A stretch of 64,000 nucleotides of DNA from Chelatococcus sp. YT9. Its GTDB lineage: Bacteria > Pseudomonadota > Alphaproteobacteria > Rhizobiales > Beijerinckiaceae. The position numbers and the translations under genes were made by a program. Below, one piece after another: positions 43,831-54,300 of this stretch (positions within the stretch are counted from its first letter, which is position 1; the number at the start of each line of letters is the position of its first letter). The notes under the pieces are model-generated. The model saw only the letters and a list, made by a program, of their open reading frames with translations. It was not told the DNA's origin and did no database searches. The stretch is from NCBI RefSeq assembly GCF_018398315.1, contig NZ_JAHBRW010000001.1:2612501-2676500 (forward strand), written 5' to 3'.

Positions 43831-45501
43831 CTACGTGAAGGTGCGTCCGTCAGGGTTGTCCAGAAAAGCGGCCGCTATCAATTCCCGCGTGTAGCTCTCA
43901 CGCGCGCCCTTGAAAATAGTGTCGACGGACCCGCGCTCTACCACCGCGCCCTGTTTCATCACCAGGATTTCGTCCGACAGCGCGCGCACGACGGCGAGAT
44001 CATGACTGATGAACAGATAGGCAAGGCCATATTTCGTCTGGAGATGCCGCAGCAGCTCGACGATCGATTTCTGCACAGACCTGTCAAGCGCGGAAGTCGG
44101 CTCGTCCAGCACGACGACCGTCGGCTTGAGGATCATGGTGCGGGCTATGGCGATGCGCTGCCGCTGGCCGCCGGAAAACTCGTGCGGGAACCGGTGACGG
44201 GTGACGGGGTCGAGCCAGACTTCCTCGAAGGCCTCCGCCGCGCGGCGGTCGCGCTCTGCCCGCGTGAGCCCTGGCTCATGCACGATCAATCCTTCCGTCA
44301 CGATCTCCCCGGCAGTCAGCCGCGGTGAAAGCGAGCCGTAAGGGTCCTGGAAGACGAGCTGGAGGTGGCGGCGCAGCGGCCGCATGGCATGGCGGTCGGT
44401 GGGATGGATAACGGCGCCGTCGTAGCCCACCTTTCCTTTGGCGGGCACGAGTCCGAGGATAGCGCGGCCGAGCGTCGACTTGCCCGATCCCGATTCACCG
44501 ACGATACCGATCGTCTCGCCGCGGCGAACAGTGAGATCGATGCCCTTCACCGCCTCGATGGTGCGGACGTCCGTGCCAAACAGGCCGCGCCTTTGGTGGA
44601 ACGTGACACGCATGTCCTGCGCAGACAGGACAACGGGACTGTCTGAGGGGACCGGCGCCTTGCGGCCGGTCGGCTCGGCCTCGATGAGCATCTTGGTATA
44701 GGCGTCGCGCGGCTTCGCGAACAGCTCGGTCGTGATGCCGTGCTCAATCACCGCGCCATGGCGCATGACATAAGTGCGGTCCGCGAAGCGCCGGACGATT
44801 CCCAGATCGTGGGTGATGAACACGATCGCCATGCCGAATTCGCGCTGGAGATCGCGCAGGAGTTCCAGGATATGGGCCTGGACGGTTACATCGAGCGCGG
44901 TTGTAGGCTCGTCGGCAATGAGCACGTCCGGCTTGTTGGCGAGAGCCATGGCGATCATGACGCGCTGCCGCTGACCGCCGGAGAGCTCATGCGGGTAGGA
45001 GTCGATCCGCTCGGCCGGGTTCGGGATCTGGACCTTGGCCAACAACTCGATGGCCCGCGCCCGGGCAGCGCTCCGACTCAGGCCTGAGTGGGCCATGAGG
45101 GGCTCGATCAGCTGCCGCTCGATCTTGAACAGGGAATCGAGCGAGGTCATCGGCTCCTGGAAGATCATCGCGATCGTCTTGCCGCGATACCGGTTGAGCG
45201 CCTTGGCCGTCAGTCCCAGCAGTTCTTCGCCGCGATAGCAGACCGAGCCTTGAGCTTGGCCGTTCGCTGCCAACAAGCCCATGGTCGCCATCATCGTCTG
45301 GCTCTTGCCCGAGCCGGATTCACCCACGATCGCGACCGTTTCACCAGCGCCGATGTCGATGTCGATACCCTTCACCGCCTCCACGACGCCGTCGTGGGTG
45401 GCGAAGGCAACCCGCAAGCCGCGAATCGCGAGGATTGAGTTCTTTTCAGCGGGGCTCGGTGCCTCGCCGCGCCGCATCGGGAGTGTGGGCTGCGCAACCA
45501 T
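43831..45501 (-). CDS. Peptide-type ABC transporter ATPase, two fused ATP-binding domains
   Basis: This 556-residue protein fuses two peptide-importer ATPases (DppD-like, then DppF-like), as in YejF and GsiA. Domain 1 has Walker [11 protein letters not shown], signature LSGGQRQR and Walker [13 protein letters not shown]. Domain 2 has [27 protein letters not shown] and [12 protein letters not shown]. Both are intact. It is the last gene of the importer operon, and its start shares a base with the stop of the upstream permease. It powers uptake of oligopeptides or related solutes across the inner membrane. Confidence 0.95.
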   Translation of the reverse strand: MVAQPTLPMRRGEAPSPAEKNSILAIRGLRVAFATHDGVVEAVKGIDIDIGAGETVAIVGESGSGKSQTMMATMGLLAANGQAQGSVCYRGEELLGLTAKALNRYRGKTIAMIFQEPMTSLDSLFKIERQLIEPLMAHSGLSRSAARARAIELLAKVQIPNPAERIDSYPHELSGGQRQRVMIAMALANKPDVLIADEPTTALDVTVQAHILELLRDLQREFGMAIVFITHDLGIVRRFADRTYVMRHGAVIEHGITTELFAKPRDAYTKMLIEAEPTGRKAPVPSDSPVVLSAQDMRVTFHQRRGLFGTDVRTIEAVKGIDLTVRRGETIGIVGESGSGKSTLGRAILGLVPAKGKVGYDGAVIHPTDRHAMRPLRRHLQLVFQDPYGSLSPRLTAGEIVTEGLIVHEPGLTRAERDRRAAEAFEEVWLDPVTRHRFPHEFSGGQRQRIAIARTMILKPTVVVLDEPTSALDRSVQKSIVELLRHLQTKYGLAYLFISHDLAVVRALSDEILVMKQGAVVERGSVDTIFKGARESYTRELIAAAFLDNPDGRTFT

Positions 45502-46634
45502 CAGCGATCTCGCGGATCGAGGGCGTCCCGCAGGCCATCCCCGATGAAATTCAGAGCAAAAAGCGTGGATACGAAGAAGATCGCCGGAAAAATGATCAGA
45601 TAGGGCGCGTTCTGGATGTTGTTGGCCCCTTCCGCGATCAGCACGCCCCAGCTCGTCAGCGGCGCCTGCACGCCGAGGCCGAGGAACGATAGGAAGCTCT
45701 CAAGCAGGATGATTTTCGGCACCATCAGGGTCATGAACACCACCACCGGCCCGAGCAGGTTCGGAATGATGTGCCGGCGCAGGATCGCCGGCTCCGAGAC
45801 ACCGAGCGCGTGGGCGGCTTCCACGAATTCGCGGCGCTTCAGCGCAAGCGTCTGCCCGCGGGTGATGCGTGCCATGTCGAGCCATTCGACCGCGCCGATG
45901 GCGACGAAGATCAGGACGAAATCCCGCCCGAAATAGACGACGAGCAGAATGACAAAGAAGACGAAAGGCAGCGAATAGAGCACGTCGACGATACGCATCA
46001 TGACCATGTCGATGCGCCCGCCGAAGAAGCCCGCCGCCGCGCCGTAGCTGACGCCGATCACCAAGCTGACGAAAGTGGCGAGCAGGCCGACCAGGAGCGA
46101 TACGCGCCCGCCGACCATGATGCGGGTCATCAGATCTCGCCCGGCGAGGTCAGTGCCCATCAGGAAGAGCTGGCGCTGGACCGTGCCTTCGACGACGAGG
46201 CTTTTGCCACCATCCTCCGTCGCCACCACCTTGGCGTCCCGGAACTGGTCGACGCGATCGATGTAGCGCGTGTTGCGGGGATCGATCGGATTGGGCGAGG
46301 TCAGAGTGACCCTGAAGGTCGAACCTGAGATCGAGAAGTCGCGCATGCCGATGCGAGCCCGATCCAGCGCCCCTCTCATCGCGTCTTCGAGCGTGTCCTG
46401 GGCCGGGTGCGCCTCAAGGCTCGGCGGCACGCCGACATAGGAGCGATAAACCTGATCGTAGGCATGCGGCGAGAGCCAGGGGCCAACGATGCAGAACAAG
46501 GTGATTGCGACAAGGACGATGAAACTGACAACCGCAGCGCGGTTACGCCGAAGGCGCAGCAACGCCAATGCCGCGAGGCTGCGGCCTTGCGTGAGGGGCG
46601 CTGCGCCGCCGGGAGCGAGAGCGGCGTCACTCAT
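45501..46634 (-). CDS. Peptide-type ABC transporter permease, DppC/OppC-like
   Basis: This 377-residue membrane protein has an N-terminal helix (VSFIVLVAITLFCIVGPWL), a periplasmic loop, and the core permease with about five more helices. The cytoplasmic coupling motif is seen as EAAHALGVSEPAILRRHIIPN. The frame extends to 46652, but the ATG at 46634 overlaps the end of the upstream permease gene, as is usual. The periplasmic loop (about residues 65-165) is longer than in OppC and matches YejE-like permeases. Confidence 0.93.
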   Translation of the reverse strand: MSDAALAPGGAAPLTQGRSLAALALLRLRRNRAAVVSFIVLVAITLFCIVGPWLSPHAYDQVYRSYVGVPPSLEAHPAQDTLEDAMRGALDRARIGMRDFSISGSTFRVTLTSPNPIDPRNTRYIDRVDQFRDAKVVATEDGGKSLVVEGTVQRQLFLMGTDLAGRDLMTRIMVGGRVSLLVGLLATFVSLVIGVSYGAAAGFFGGRIDMVMMRIVDVLYSLPFVFFVILLVVYFGRDFVLIFVAIGAVEWLDMARITRGQTLALKRREFVEAAHALGVSEPAILRRHIIPNLLGPVVVFMTLMVPKIILLESFLSFLGLGVQAPLTSWGVLIAEGANNIQNAPYLIIFPAIFFVSTLFALNFIGDGLRDALDPRDR

Positions 46635-47547
46635 AGCGCACCCGTGGATCAAGGGCGGCGTAAAGCAGGTCCACGATGAGATTGAAGACCACCACGAAGC
46701 CCGCGAGCATCACCACCGTCCCCATGACGAGCGTGTAGTCGCGGTTCAGGGCGCCATCCACGAAATAGGCGCCGACGCCCGGAATGGCGAAAATCTTCTC
46801 GATGACAACCGAGCCGGTAACGAGGGCTGCCGCCGCCGGGCCGAGATAGGAGATGACGGGCAACAGCGCTCCGCGTAGCGCGTGGGTGACGACCGTGCGA
46901 CTGGAAAGCCCATTGGCGCGGAGCGTGCGGATATGATCGGCGCGCAGGGCTTCGATCATCGCGCCGCGCGTCAGTCGGGCAATGACCGCCATCTGCGGCA
47001 GGGCAAGGGCGATCGTTGGCAGAATACGGTGGCTGAGGTCGCCACCGCCCCAGCCGCCGAGCGGCAGAAGGCCGAGCGCCAGACCGAAAACGAGTTGCAG
47101 CAGCGGCCCGACGACGAAATTGGGGACGGTGACGCCCACCGTCGCGACCGTCATGACTGAGTAGTCGCTGGCGCTGTTCTGGTGCAGGGCCGCGAGAACG
47201 CCGGCACTCACGCCGCCGAGCACCGCGAGAATCAGCGCGCCGAGGCCGAGGGAGATGGAATAGGGCAGGCCGCGCATGAGCATTTCACCCACCGTGAAGT
47301 CCAGCGCGGAGTAGCTGGGGCCGAGATCGCCCCTGACGAGCTTGCTGAGGTAGTCCAGATACTGGAGGAACAGGGGCTGGTCGAGGCGGTAAGCGCGCTT
47401 CAGGTTCTCAAGCACCTGAGGGGCTACCGGTTGTTCCATGTCAAAGGGGCCGCCCGGTGCGAAGCGCACGAGAAAGAACGCCACGGTGACGATGATGAAC
47501 AGCGTCGGGATGGCACTCGCCAGTCGTCGCAATGTGTAGAAGAGCAT
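46627..47547 (-). CDS. Peptide-type ABC transporter permease, DppB/OppB-like
   Basis: This 306-residue permease begins MLFYTLRRLASAIPTLFIIVTVAFFLVRFAPGGPF, the typical first helix and loop of DppB-family permeases. The coupling helix region is LRANGLSSRTVVTHALRGALLPVISYLGP, and the C-terminal helices end in VDLLYAALDPRVRYE, the usual DPR-Y ending. The gene lies 58 bases after the binding-protein gene with a hairpin between, and overlaps the next permease gene. Confidence 0.94.
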   Translation of the reverse strand: MLFYTLRRLASAIPTLFIIVTVAFFLVRFAPGGPFDMEQPVAPQVLENLKRAYRLDQPLFLQYLDYLSKLVRGDLGPSYSALDFTVGEMLMRGLPYSISLGLGALILAVLGGVSAGVLAALHQNSASDYSVMTVATVGVTVPNFVVGPLLQLVFGLALGLLPLGGWGGGDLSHRILPTIALALPQMAVIARLTRGAMIEALRADHIRTLRANGLSSRTVVTHALRGALLPVISYLGPAAAALVTGSVVIEKIFAIPGVGAYFVDGALNRDYTLVMGTVVMLAGFVVVFNLIVDLLYAALDPRVRYE

Positions 47548-47571
47548 GGCCCCCCGCTCCGTGAACAGAAT

Positions 47572-47595
47572 ATCCCCCGCCCGGTGGCGGGGGAT
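47572..47595 (-). promoter_or_regulatory. Intercistronic hairpin between binding-protein and permease genes
   Basis: ATCCCCCGCC (47572-47581) and GGCGGGGGAT (47586-47595) form a perfect 10-bp GC-rich stem with a 4-base loop, about 10 bases after the binding-protein stop. No T-run follows. Such stems commonly protect the upstream message and let the binding protein be made in excess over the permeases. Confidence 0.65.
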
Positions 47596-47605
47596 AAAGT
47601 CCGGC

Positions 47606-49216
47606 TCAAGGTACTATGCTGATGTACCGGCTGCGATGCACGTTCTGCACGTTGTCCTCGTAACCGCTTACCTTAGGCGAGACGAGGTGGAGCGATGAGC
47701 GATAGATAAGCGGGATGACCGGCTCGTCTTTCATGATCATAGCTTCCGCGTCCGAGAGCATTTTCATGCGCTGAGCCTGATCGCCGGTCTCGTCGGTTTT
47801 CTTCAGGAGCGCGTCATACTCGGGGTTCGTGTAGCGCGAATAGTTGCTGACCGCGTTGTCGGACAAGCCGAGGAAAAGGAAATTCTGCGGATCAGCGTAG
47901 TCGCCCACCCAGCCGGCGCGGGCAATATCGAAATCACCCTTGTTCTGCAGGTAGGCGTAGTGGCTCTTGATATCGCTGTTCAGGAGCGTGACTTCGGCGC
48001 CGAGCACGGATTTCCACATATCGGCGACCGCTGTCGCCGTATTCTTGTTGCTGTCGTTGGTGTTGTAGCGGATCTCGACCTTGAGCGGCTTAAGACCCGG
48101 CCCGTAACCAGCCTCCTTGAGGAGCTCCTTCGCCTTGTCCTCGCGATCAAGCTGGGTCTCGCCGGCGCTCGCGATCTCAGGCGGCGTGTAGTTCTGCAAG
48201 CCGGGCGGGGTGAGACGATAGGCCGGCACAGCCGCGCCACCCCAGGTCTTCTCGGCAAGGAAATCGCGGTCGATGGCCAGCGACAGCGCGTGGCGCACGC
48301 GCGGGTCGTTGAACGGCGCCTTCTGCGAGTTGGTGGCGTAGTATTCAATGGAGAGATAGGGCGCGGTCCGCACCTGGCCGCCGAGCTTCTCCTTCAGGAA
48401 GGTGAGCTGGTCGATGGGGAACTGATAGTTGGTATCGAGCTCGCCTGCCATGAAGCGACGCACCGCGGCGGCGCTGTCCTCGGTCGGGTAGAAGATGACG
48501 GTATCGACCTTCACATCCTTGGCATCGAAATAGTTCGGGTTCTTGACGACCTTGATGTGATCGCTCGGTACGAACTCCGTGAGCTGGAAGGCGCCATTCG
48601 AGACGAGATTCCCCGGCCGCACGAAGTCCTTGCCGAACTTCTCGACGCTGGCCTGGTGCAGCGGCAACGCGGTCTGGTGCGTGAGGAGTTCCAGGAAGTA
48701 GGGGGTCGGCTGCTCCAGCGTTATCTCGAGCGTGCGGTCGTCGACCGCCTTTACGCCGAGCTCCGCGGGCGGCAACTCACCGCGGTTGACGGCGCGAGCG
48801 TTCTTGATCGGGTAATGCAGGGCCGCGTATCGGGCCGCCGTTTGCGGATCGAGTATGCGGCGGAAGGAAAACACGAAGTCCGATGCCTTGACCGGATCGC
48901 CATTGGACCACTTGCCGTTCTCGCGCAGCTTGAACGTATAGACCTTGCCGTCGGGCGAGATGGTCCAGCTCTCGGCAGCGGCCGGCGTCACCTTGCCGCG
49001 GGAATCATAAGCAAGGAGGCCATCATAGAGGTCGCGAAGAATGTTGGCTTCGACGTCGATCGACGTCTGGTGCTGGTCCAGCGTCTTCGGGTCGCCCGCG
49101 TTGCCACGCCGGTAGATGACCTCAGCCGATGCTCCCACTACGAAAGAGCCCGTCGCCAAAGCCGCGATCACGCCGATGCGCAAGTATTTCGCTAATGTTT
49201 GCCAACTCTTGTCCAT
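47606..49216 (-). CDS. Peptide-type ABC transporter substrate-binding protein
   Basis: This is a solute-binding family 5 protein of about 536 residues. The signal peptide (YLRIGVIAALATGSFVVGASA) is followed by the mature start EVIYRRGNAGDPKTLDQHQT, close to OppA-type proteins. Further family segments are LRDLYDGLLAYDSRGKVTPA, ENGKWSNGDPVKASDFVFSF and VRHALSLAIDRDFLAEKTWGG. A GTG at 49228 gives four more residues; the ATG at 49216 is preferred. It is the first gene of the importer operon, exported to the periplasm. The ligand is unknown, and peptides are the default. Confidence 0.94.
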   Translation of the reverse strand: MDKSWQTLAKYLRIGVIAALATGSFVVGASAEVIYRRGNAGDPKTLDQHQTSIDVEANILRDLYDGLLAYDSRGKVTPAAAESWTISPDGKVYTFKLRENGKWSNGDPVKASDFVFSFRRILDPQTAARYAALHYPIKNARAVNRGELPPAELGVKAVDDRTLEITLEQPTPYFLELLTHQTALPLHQASVEKFGKDFVRPGNLVSNGAFQLTEFVPSDHIKVVKNPNYFDAKDVKVDTVIFYPTEDSAAAVRRFMAGELDTNYQFPIDQLTFLKEKLGGQVRTAPYLSIEYYATNSQKAPFNDPRVRHALSLAIDRDFLAEKTWGGAAVPAYRLTPPGLQNYTPPEIASAGETQLDREDKAKELLKEAGYGPGLKPLKVEIRYNTNDSNKNTATAVADMWKSVLGAEVTLLNSDIKSHYAYLQNKGDFDIARAGWVGDYADPQNFLFLGLSDNAVSNYSRYTNPEYDALLKKTDETGDQAQRMKMLSDAEAMIMKDEPVIPLIYRSSLHLVSPKVSGYEDNVQNVHRSRYISIVP

Positions 49217-49469
49217 GATGCCGCCCACCGTCTCCGATGGGCGGAAATCTGCGCCACGTCAGGCGCTTTGGCAACGGCTTTCATCAGACTTTCTCGTGAT
49301 CATGCCCACCTGTTAGCCGCATTTATAGTTAACGTCACCGATTTTGATTTGGCGAGACTTGCAAGACCGGGATATGGCGTTCGTGGAGGCGCGCGAGACT
49401 TGCTCTGAAATCGGGGGCAGTGCGGCAACTTGCTGCTGCGCCGGTATGCGCATTGTCATGAGGGTAGGG

Positions 49470-49799
49470 ATGAATCCGTTGATCGATCTCGAGTTCGAGG
49501 AGGTGAGGCGTGGTCTTGACGACGGCTCGATCCTGCTGGTCGACGTGCGGGAGGCCTATGAATATGAAGCAGGTCATATCCCTGGCTCCATTTCGGTGCC
49601 CCTGTCGACTTTTGTTCCGGCGGCTCTGCCTGAGGGAAGCGGCCGCCGGATCGTCTTTTCCTGCAAGGCCGGTGTCCGATCAGCGCAGGCCGTGGCGCTG
49701 ATGCAGCAGGCGGGCTATCCGCTTCGTGAGCACTATCGAGGCAGTTTCGCGGATTGGCTGGCGCGGGGTGGAGCCGTCGCTTTCGGCCCGGACGGATGA
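49470..49799 (+). CDS. Single-domain rhodanese-like protein
   Basis: This 109-residue protein has the active-site loop FSCKAGVRSAQAVAL, with the catalytic Cys near residue 67, and the family strands LLVDVREAYEYEAGHIPGS. The six-residue loop CKAGVRS is the form typical of sulfurtransferases. The ATG at 49470 follows GAGGGTAGGG; longer frames to 49344 begin with residues unlike the family. It is cytoplasmic. It might deliver persulfide sulfur, but the partner is unknown. Confidence 0.9.
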   Translation: MNPLIDLEFEEVRRGLDDGSILLVDVREAYEYEAGHIPGSISVPLSTFVPAALPEGSGRRIVFSCKAGVRSAQAVALMQQAGYPLREHYRGSFADWLARGGAVAFGPDG

Positions 49800-50028
49800 C
49801 GCACGCCCTCGGGTGTGGCGGCTCCCGCGCACAGCGGCCTTTGGGCAGGGCGCGCCAATGCACATGTTAGTAACGTTTCTCGCATTGTGCACTGCAGCGC
49901 CAATCGGTATTCATGTGCGCTCACGCACTTGTAATTTGGCTGAAGTGCGGCACGTATATGACGCAAATTTTTCGGGCGTGTCGTTTGCTGGGCTTTGAGT
50001 CACCGACCGTCGAGACAAGGCAGAAGTC

Positions 50029-51168
50029 ATGCAAACCAGAATGTTTGCTCGTTCTATCTTCGCGGCGGCGCTCCTCCTCGCCGGCGGCATGTCGGCGTCG
50101 GCTCAACAGCCCGGCGGGGCTCCGCCGCCGGTCACCGTAGCGAAGCCGCTCGTCAAGAAGATCATCGATTATGATGAGTTCACCGGGCGTTTCGAGCCGA
50201 TCGATGCGGTCGAGGTGCGTTCCCGTGTGGGGGGTTATCTCCAATCCGTCGATTTCGAGGACGGCGCCTATGTGAACAAGGGCGATCTTCTTTTTGTCAT
50301 TGACCGTCGGCCCTTCAAGGCGACGCTGGATCAGGCTGAGGCGACCCTGGTTTCAGCACAAGCGAGGCTGAAATTCGCCCAGGCGGATTTGGAGCGCGCG
50401 CAGTCGCTTTCGCGCTCCGGGAACATCTCCGACCAGCTTCTGGATCAACGCCAACAGAACTTCCTGACGGCGAAGGCGGATATCGACGGAGCCGAGGCGG
50501 CGGTGCGCCAAGCGCGCCTCGATTATGAGTTCACCGAGATCCGCGCGCCGATTTCGGGGCGTATCGGCCGCAAGCTCGTCAGCGTCGGCAATCTCGTGAC
50601 GGCCAACACCACGCTGCTCACGACAATTGTTTCCCGCGACCCCATCTATTTCTACTTCGATCTCGATGAGCGGTCCTTCCTTGCCTACAACAAGGTGTTC
50701 AACCTCGTCGACGACAGCATGACGAAGACACGTCCGGTCGAGGTGAAGATCGCGCTGACTGACGACCGTGAGCCGAGCCACACGGGCACGCTCGACTTCG
50801 TGGACAACCGGATGGATCAGGCCACTGGCACCATGCGCGCGCGCGCCATCGTGAAGAATCCGGATTTCAAGATCTCGCCCGGCCTGTTCGGTCGCGTCCT
50901 GTTTCCAGGTTCTCCGGAGTATGAAGCTGTGTTGATCCCGGATGAGGCGGTTGCGACCGATCAGGATCGACGCCTTGTGTGGGTGGTGGCGGATGATGGC
51001 ACGGTCTCGCCGCGCATCGTGCGCCTTGGGCCGAAGTCGAGTGGCTACAGGGTTATCCGCGACGGTTTGAAGGGGGATGAGACGATCGTTGTCGTGGGCC
51101 TGCAGCGCGTGCGGCCGGGCGGCAAGGTCACCCCGCAGATGAGCACTTTGCCGCCGCAACGACAATAG
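50029..51168 (+). CDS. RND efflux periplasmic adaptor (AcrA/MexA/BepD-like)
   Basis: This 379-residue protein has a signal peptide ending SASA-QQ and no lipobox, so it is not lipid-anchored. The domains are in family order: a barrel-strand FTGRFEPIDAVEVRSRVGGYL, lipoyl half GDLLFVIDRRPFKATLDQAE, a coiled-coil hairpin (about residues 100-155), lipoyl half IRAPISGRIGRKLVSVGNLV, beta barrel and membrane-proximal domain ending RVRPGGKVTPQMS. It links the RND pump to a TolC-like channel, whose gene is not in this window. The pump gene follows after about 140 bases. Confidence 0.94.
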   Translation: MQTRMFARSIFAAALLLAGGMSASAQQPGGAPPPVTVAKPLVKKIIDYDEFTGRFEPIDAVEVRSRVGGYLQSVDFEDGAYVNKGDLLFVIDRRPFKATLDQAEATLVSAQARLKFAQADLERAQSLSRSGNISDQLLDQRQQNFLTAKADIDGAEAAVRQARLDYEFTEIRAPISGRIGRKLVSVGNLVTANTTLLTTIVSRDPIYFYFDLDERSFLAYNKVFNLVDDSMTKTRPVEVKIALTDDREPSHTGTLDFVDNRMDQATGTMRARAIVKNPDFKISPGLFGRVLFPGSPEYEAVLIPDEAVATDQDRRLVWVVADDGTVSPRIVRLGPKSSGYRVIRDGLKGDETIVVVGLQRVRPGGKVTPQMSTLPPQRQ

Positions 51169-51311
51169 CGAGGTCGTCGCCTCGCTTGGCAAGCGGGGTA
51201 GGCGGCAGGATTGACAGTCAAACCGTGCCTCTCCCGACAGGGCTGGCATAACGGCGCGGCGGGCCTTCTGGCCGGCCGATGGGCCGATCGTACGCTGGGA
51301 AAGTTTTTCCG

Positions 51312-54300
51312 ATGAAGTTCACGCATTTCTTCGTCGATCGTCCGATCTTTGCGTCGGTCCTGTCCATCCTTTTGGTCATCGTCGGCTATATCTCCTATGT
51401 CGCCCTGCCGGTCGCGCAGTATCCCGAAATCGCGCCGCCGACGATCACGGTGCGCGCAACCTACCCGGGCGCGAACGCCGAGACAGTCGCGGCAACGGTC
51501 GCCACGCCGATCGAGCAGGAGATCAACGGCGTGGAGGACATGCTGTACATGTCCTCCTATTCCGCTTCCGACGGTTCGATGACCCTGACGATCACCTTCA
51601 AGATCGGCACGGACCTCGACCAGGCGAACGTCCTTGTGCAGAACCGCGTCGCCGTTGCCGAGCCGCGCCTGCCCCAGGAAGTTCGCCAGCTTGGCGTGGT
51701 TACGCGCAAGGCCTCGTCCGACTTCCTCATGATCGTCAATATCCAGTCGCCGGATAATACGTTCGATCAGCTCTATCTCTCGAACTACGCTCTGATGCGG
51801 GTCCGCGATTCGCTGCTGCGTCTGGACGGCGTCGGCGATATCCAGGTCTTCGGTGCGCGCGAATACTCGCTGCGCGTATGGCTTGATCCGAATCGGCTCG
51901 CTTCCTACGGCCTGACTGCCGGCGACATTGTCGCGGCACTGCAGGAGCAGAACGTCCAGGTGTCGGGCGGCGCGTTGGGCGCTCCGCCATTGACGGCGGA
52001 CGCCAAAGCCGCGTTCCAGCTCACGGTGCAGACACAGGGGCGGTTCAGCAACGTCTCGCAGTTCAACAACATCATCGTGAAGGCGGGAGAGGCCGGGCGT
52101 CTGGTCCGGCTCGCCGACGTGGCGCGCATTGAGCTGGCTGCCCGCGATTACACCACCAGCTCCTATCTCAACGGCAAGGAAACGGTCGCCATCGGCGTGT
52201 TCCAGCGGCCGGGCACCAACGCACTGCAGGCGTCGAACGACGTCATCGCCAGGATGGAGGAGTTGAAGAAGGACTTCCCCGCGGGGATGGACTACGCGAT
52301 CGTCTACAACCCCACGAATTACATCCAGGCCAGTGTCAACGAGGTCTACAAGACGCTGTTCGAGGCGGTCGTTCTCGTCGTCATTGTGGTGCTCGTCTTC
52401 CTGCAATCCTGGCGAACGGCCATCATTCCTATCATCGCCATCCCGGTATCCCTGATCGGCACCTTCGCGATGATGGCCGCCTTCGGCTTCTCCCTGAACA
52501 CGCTCACCTTATTCGGCCTCGTGCTCGCGATCGGCATCGTGGTCGATGACGCGATCGTGGTGGTGGAGAACGTCGAGCGTAATATTTCGCTAGGATTGTC
52601 ACCGCGCGATGCGGCTCATCGCACGATGGACGAGGTCGGCAGCGCCCTCATCGCCATCGCACTGGTGCTCTCCGCGGTGTTCATCCCCACCGCCTTCATT
52701 CCGGGCATCTCCGGACGCTTCTATCAGCAGTTCGCGCTGACGATCGCGGCCTCAACGATCATTTCGGCGTTCAACTCGCTTACCCTGTCGCCGGCGCTCT
52801 GCGCGCTTCTCCTGAAGGCGCACGATCCTCACCATCGATCGCGCAATCCGCTCGTTCGGGCCGGCACGTGGCTCGGCAACAAGTTCAATCGCGGCTTTGA
52901 CCGCACGTCCAACGGCTATGCGCGCACTGTCAAGGGCATCGTCGGCCATAAGCTCGTGCTTGTGATCGCTCTCTGCGTCTACGGCGGCCTCATCGCGGCC
53001 ACCGTGCACGCAAGCCGCATCGTTCCGACCGGCTTCATCCCGGCGCAGGATCAGGGTTATCTGATTATGGTCATCCAGCTGCCCCCGGGCGCATCGCTGG
53101 ATCGCACCGATGCCGTCGTGCAGAAGGCAACGCAGATCGCGCTCGATGTGCCGGGCGTGGCCAATGTGATTGGTGTTCCTGGCATCGATGGATCGACCTT
53201 CACGGTGTCGTCGAATTCGGCCGTGGTGTTCACGCCGCTCGATCCGTTCGAGGAGCGATTGGCAAAGGGCCAGACCGCCAACAGCATCGCGGGTGTTCTG
53301 GTGGGCCGGCTGCAATCGATCCAGGAGGCCTTCACGATCGCGGTGCCGCCGCCGCCGGTGCAGGGCCTCGGTAACGCGGGTGGCTTCAAGATGCAGCTCG
53401 AGGATCGCAATGGCGTCGGTGTGCGCCAGGTGCTGGCCGCCGCCGGCGACATCATCGCGCGCGCCAACCAGGACCCCAATCTCGTCCGCGTGTTCACGAC
53501 CTTCGGCGCCAACACTCCGCAGATTTATATCGACATCGACCGCACCAAGGCGCGCATGCTCGACGTGCCGGTGTCCAATATCTTCGAGGCGCTTCAGGTC
53601 AACTTGGGCTCGGTCTATGTGAACGACTTCAATGCCTTCGGCCGCATTTACCAGGTTCGGGCCCAAGCCGATGCGCGTTTCCGCATCGAGGCTGACCAGA
53701 TTTCACGCCTGCAGGTCCGGAACAGTTCAGGCGGTCTCGTTCCGCTTGGCTCCCTGGTCGAAGTCAGCAATGTGGCTGGTCCCAACCTGATCCAGCGCTA
53801 CAACATGTACACGAGCGTGCCGATCCAGGGTGACACGGCGCCGGCCGTGTCCTCCGGCGCGGGTATCGCCGCCATGGAGCGCATCGCCGGCGAACTCCTG
53901 CCGCCCGGTATCAGCTACGAATGGACGGATATCGCCTTCCAGGAGCAGCAGGCGGGCAACACCGCGATCTTCATCTTCGCGCTTGCGGTGCTGTTCGTGT
54001 TCCTGGTGCTCGCCGCCCAATATGAAAGCTGGACCCTCCCGCTCGCCATCGTGCTGATCGTGCCGCTCGCGGTGCTGGCGGCACTTGTGGGGGTGATGCT
54101 GCGCGGCATGGACAACAATATCCTGACGCAGATCGGTTTCGTGGTGCTGGTCGGTCTGGCGGCAAAGAACGCGATCTTGATCGTCGAGTTCGCGCGGCAG
54201 TCAGAGCAGCATGGCAACGGGCCCGTGGCTGCCGTTGTGGAGGCTTGCCGCCTTCGTTTGCGGCCGATCCTGATGACGGCGTTCGCCTTTATCCTGGGCG

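Noticed and set aside
49858-49891. TetR-type operator GCACATG...CATTGTGC before the RND adaptor gene
   Set aside because: The half-sites differ in length by one base and no TetR gene is adjacent, so the symmetry is not convincing.
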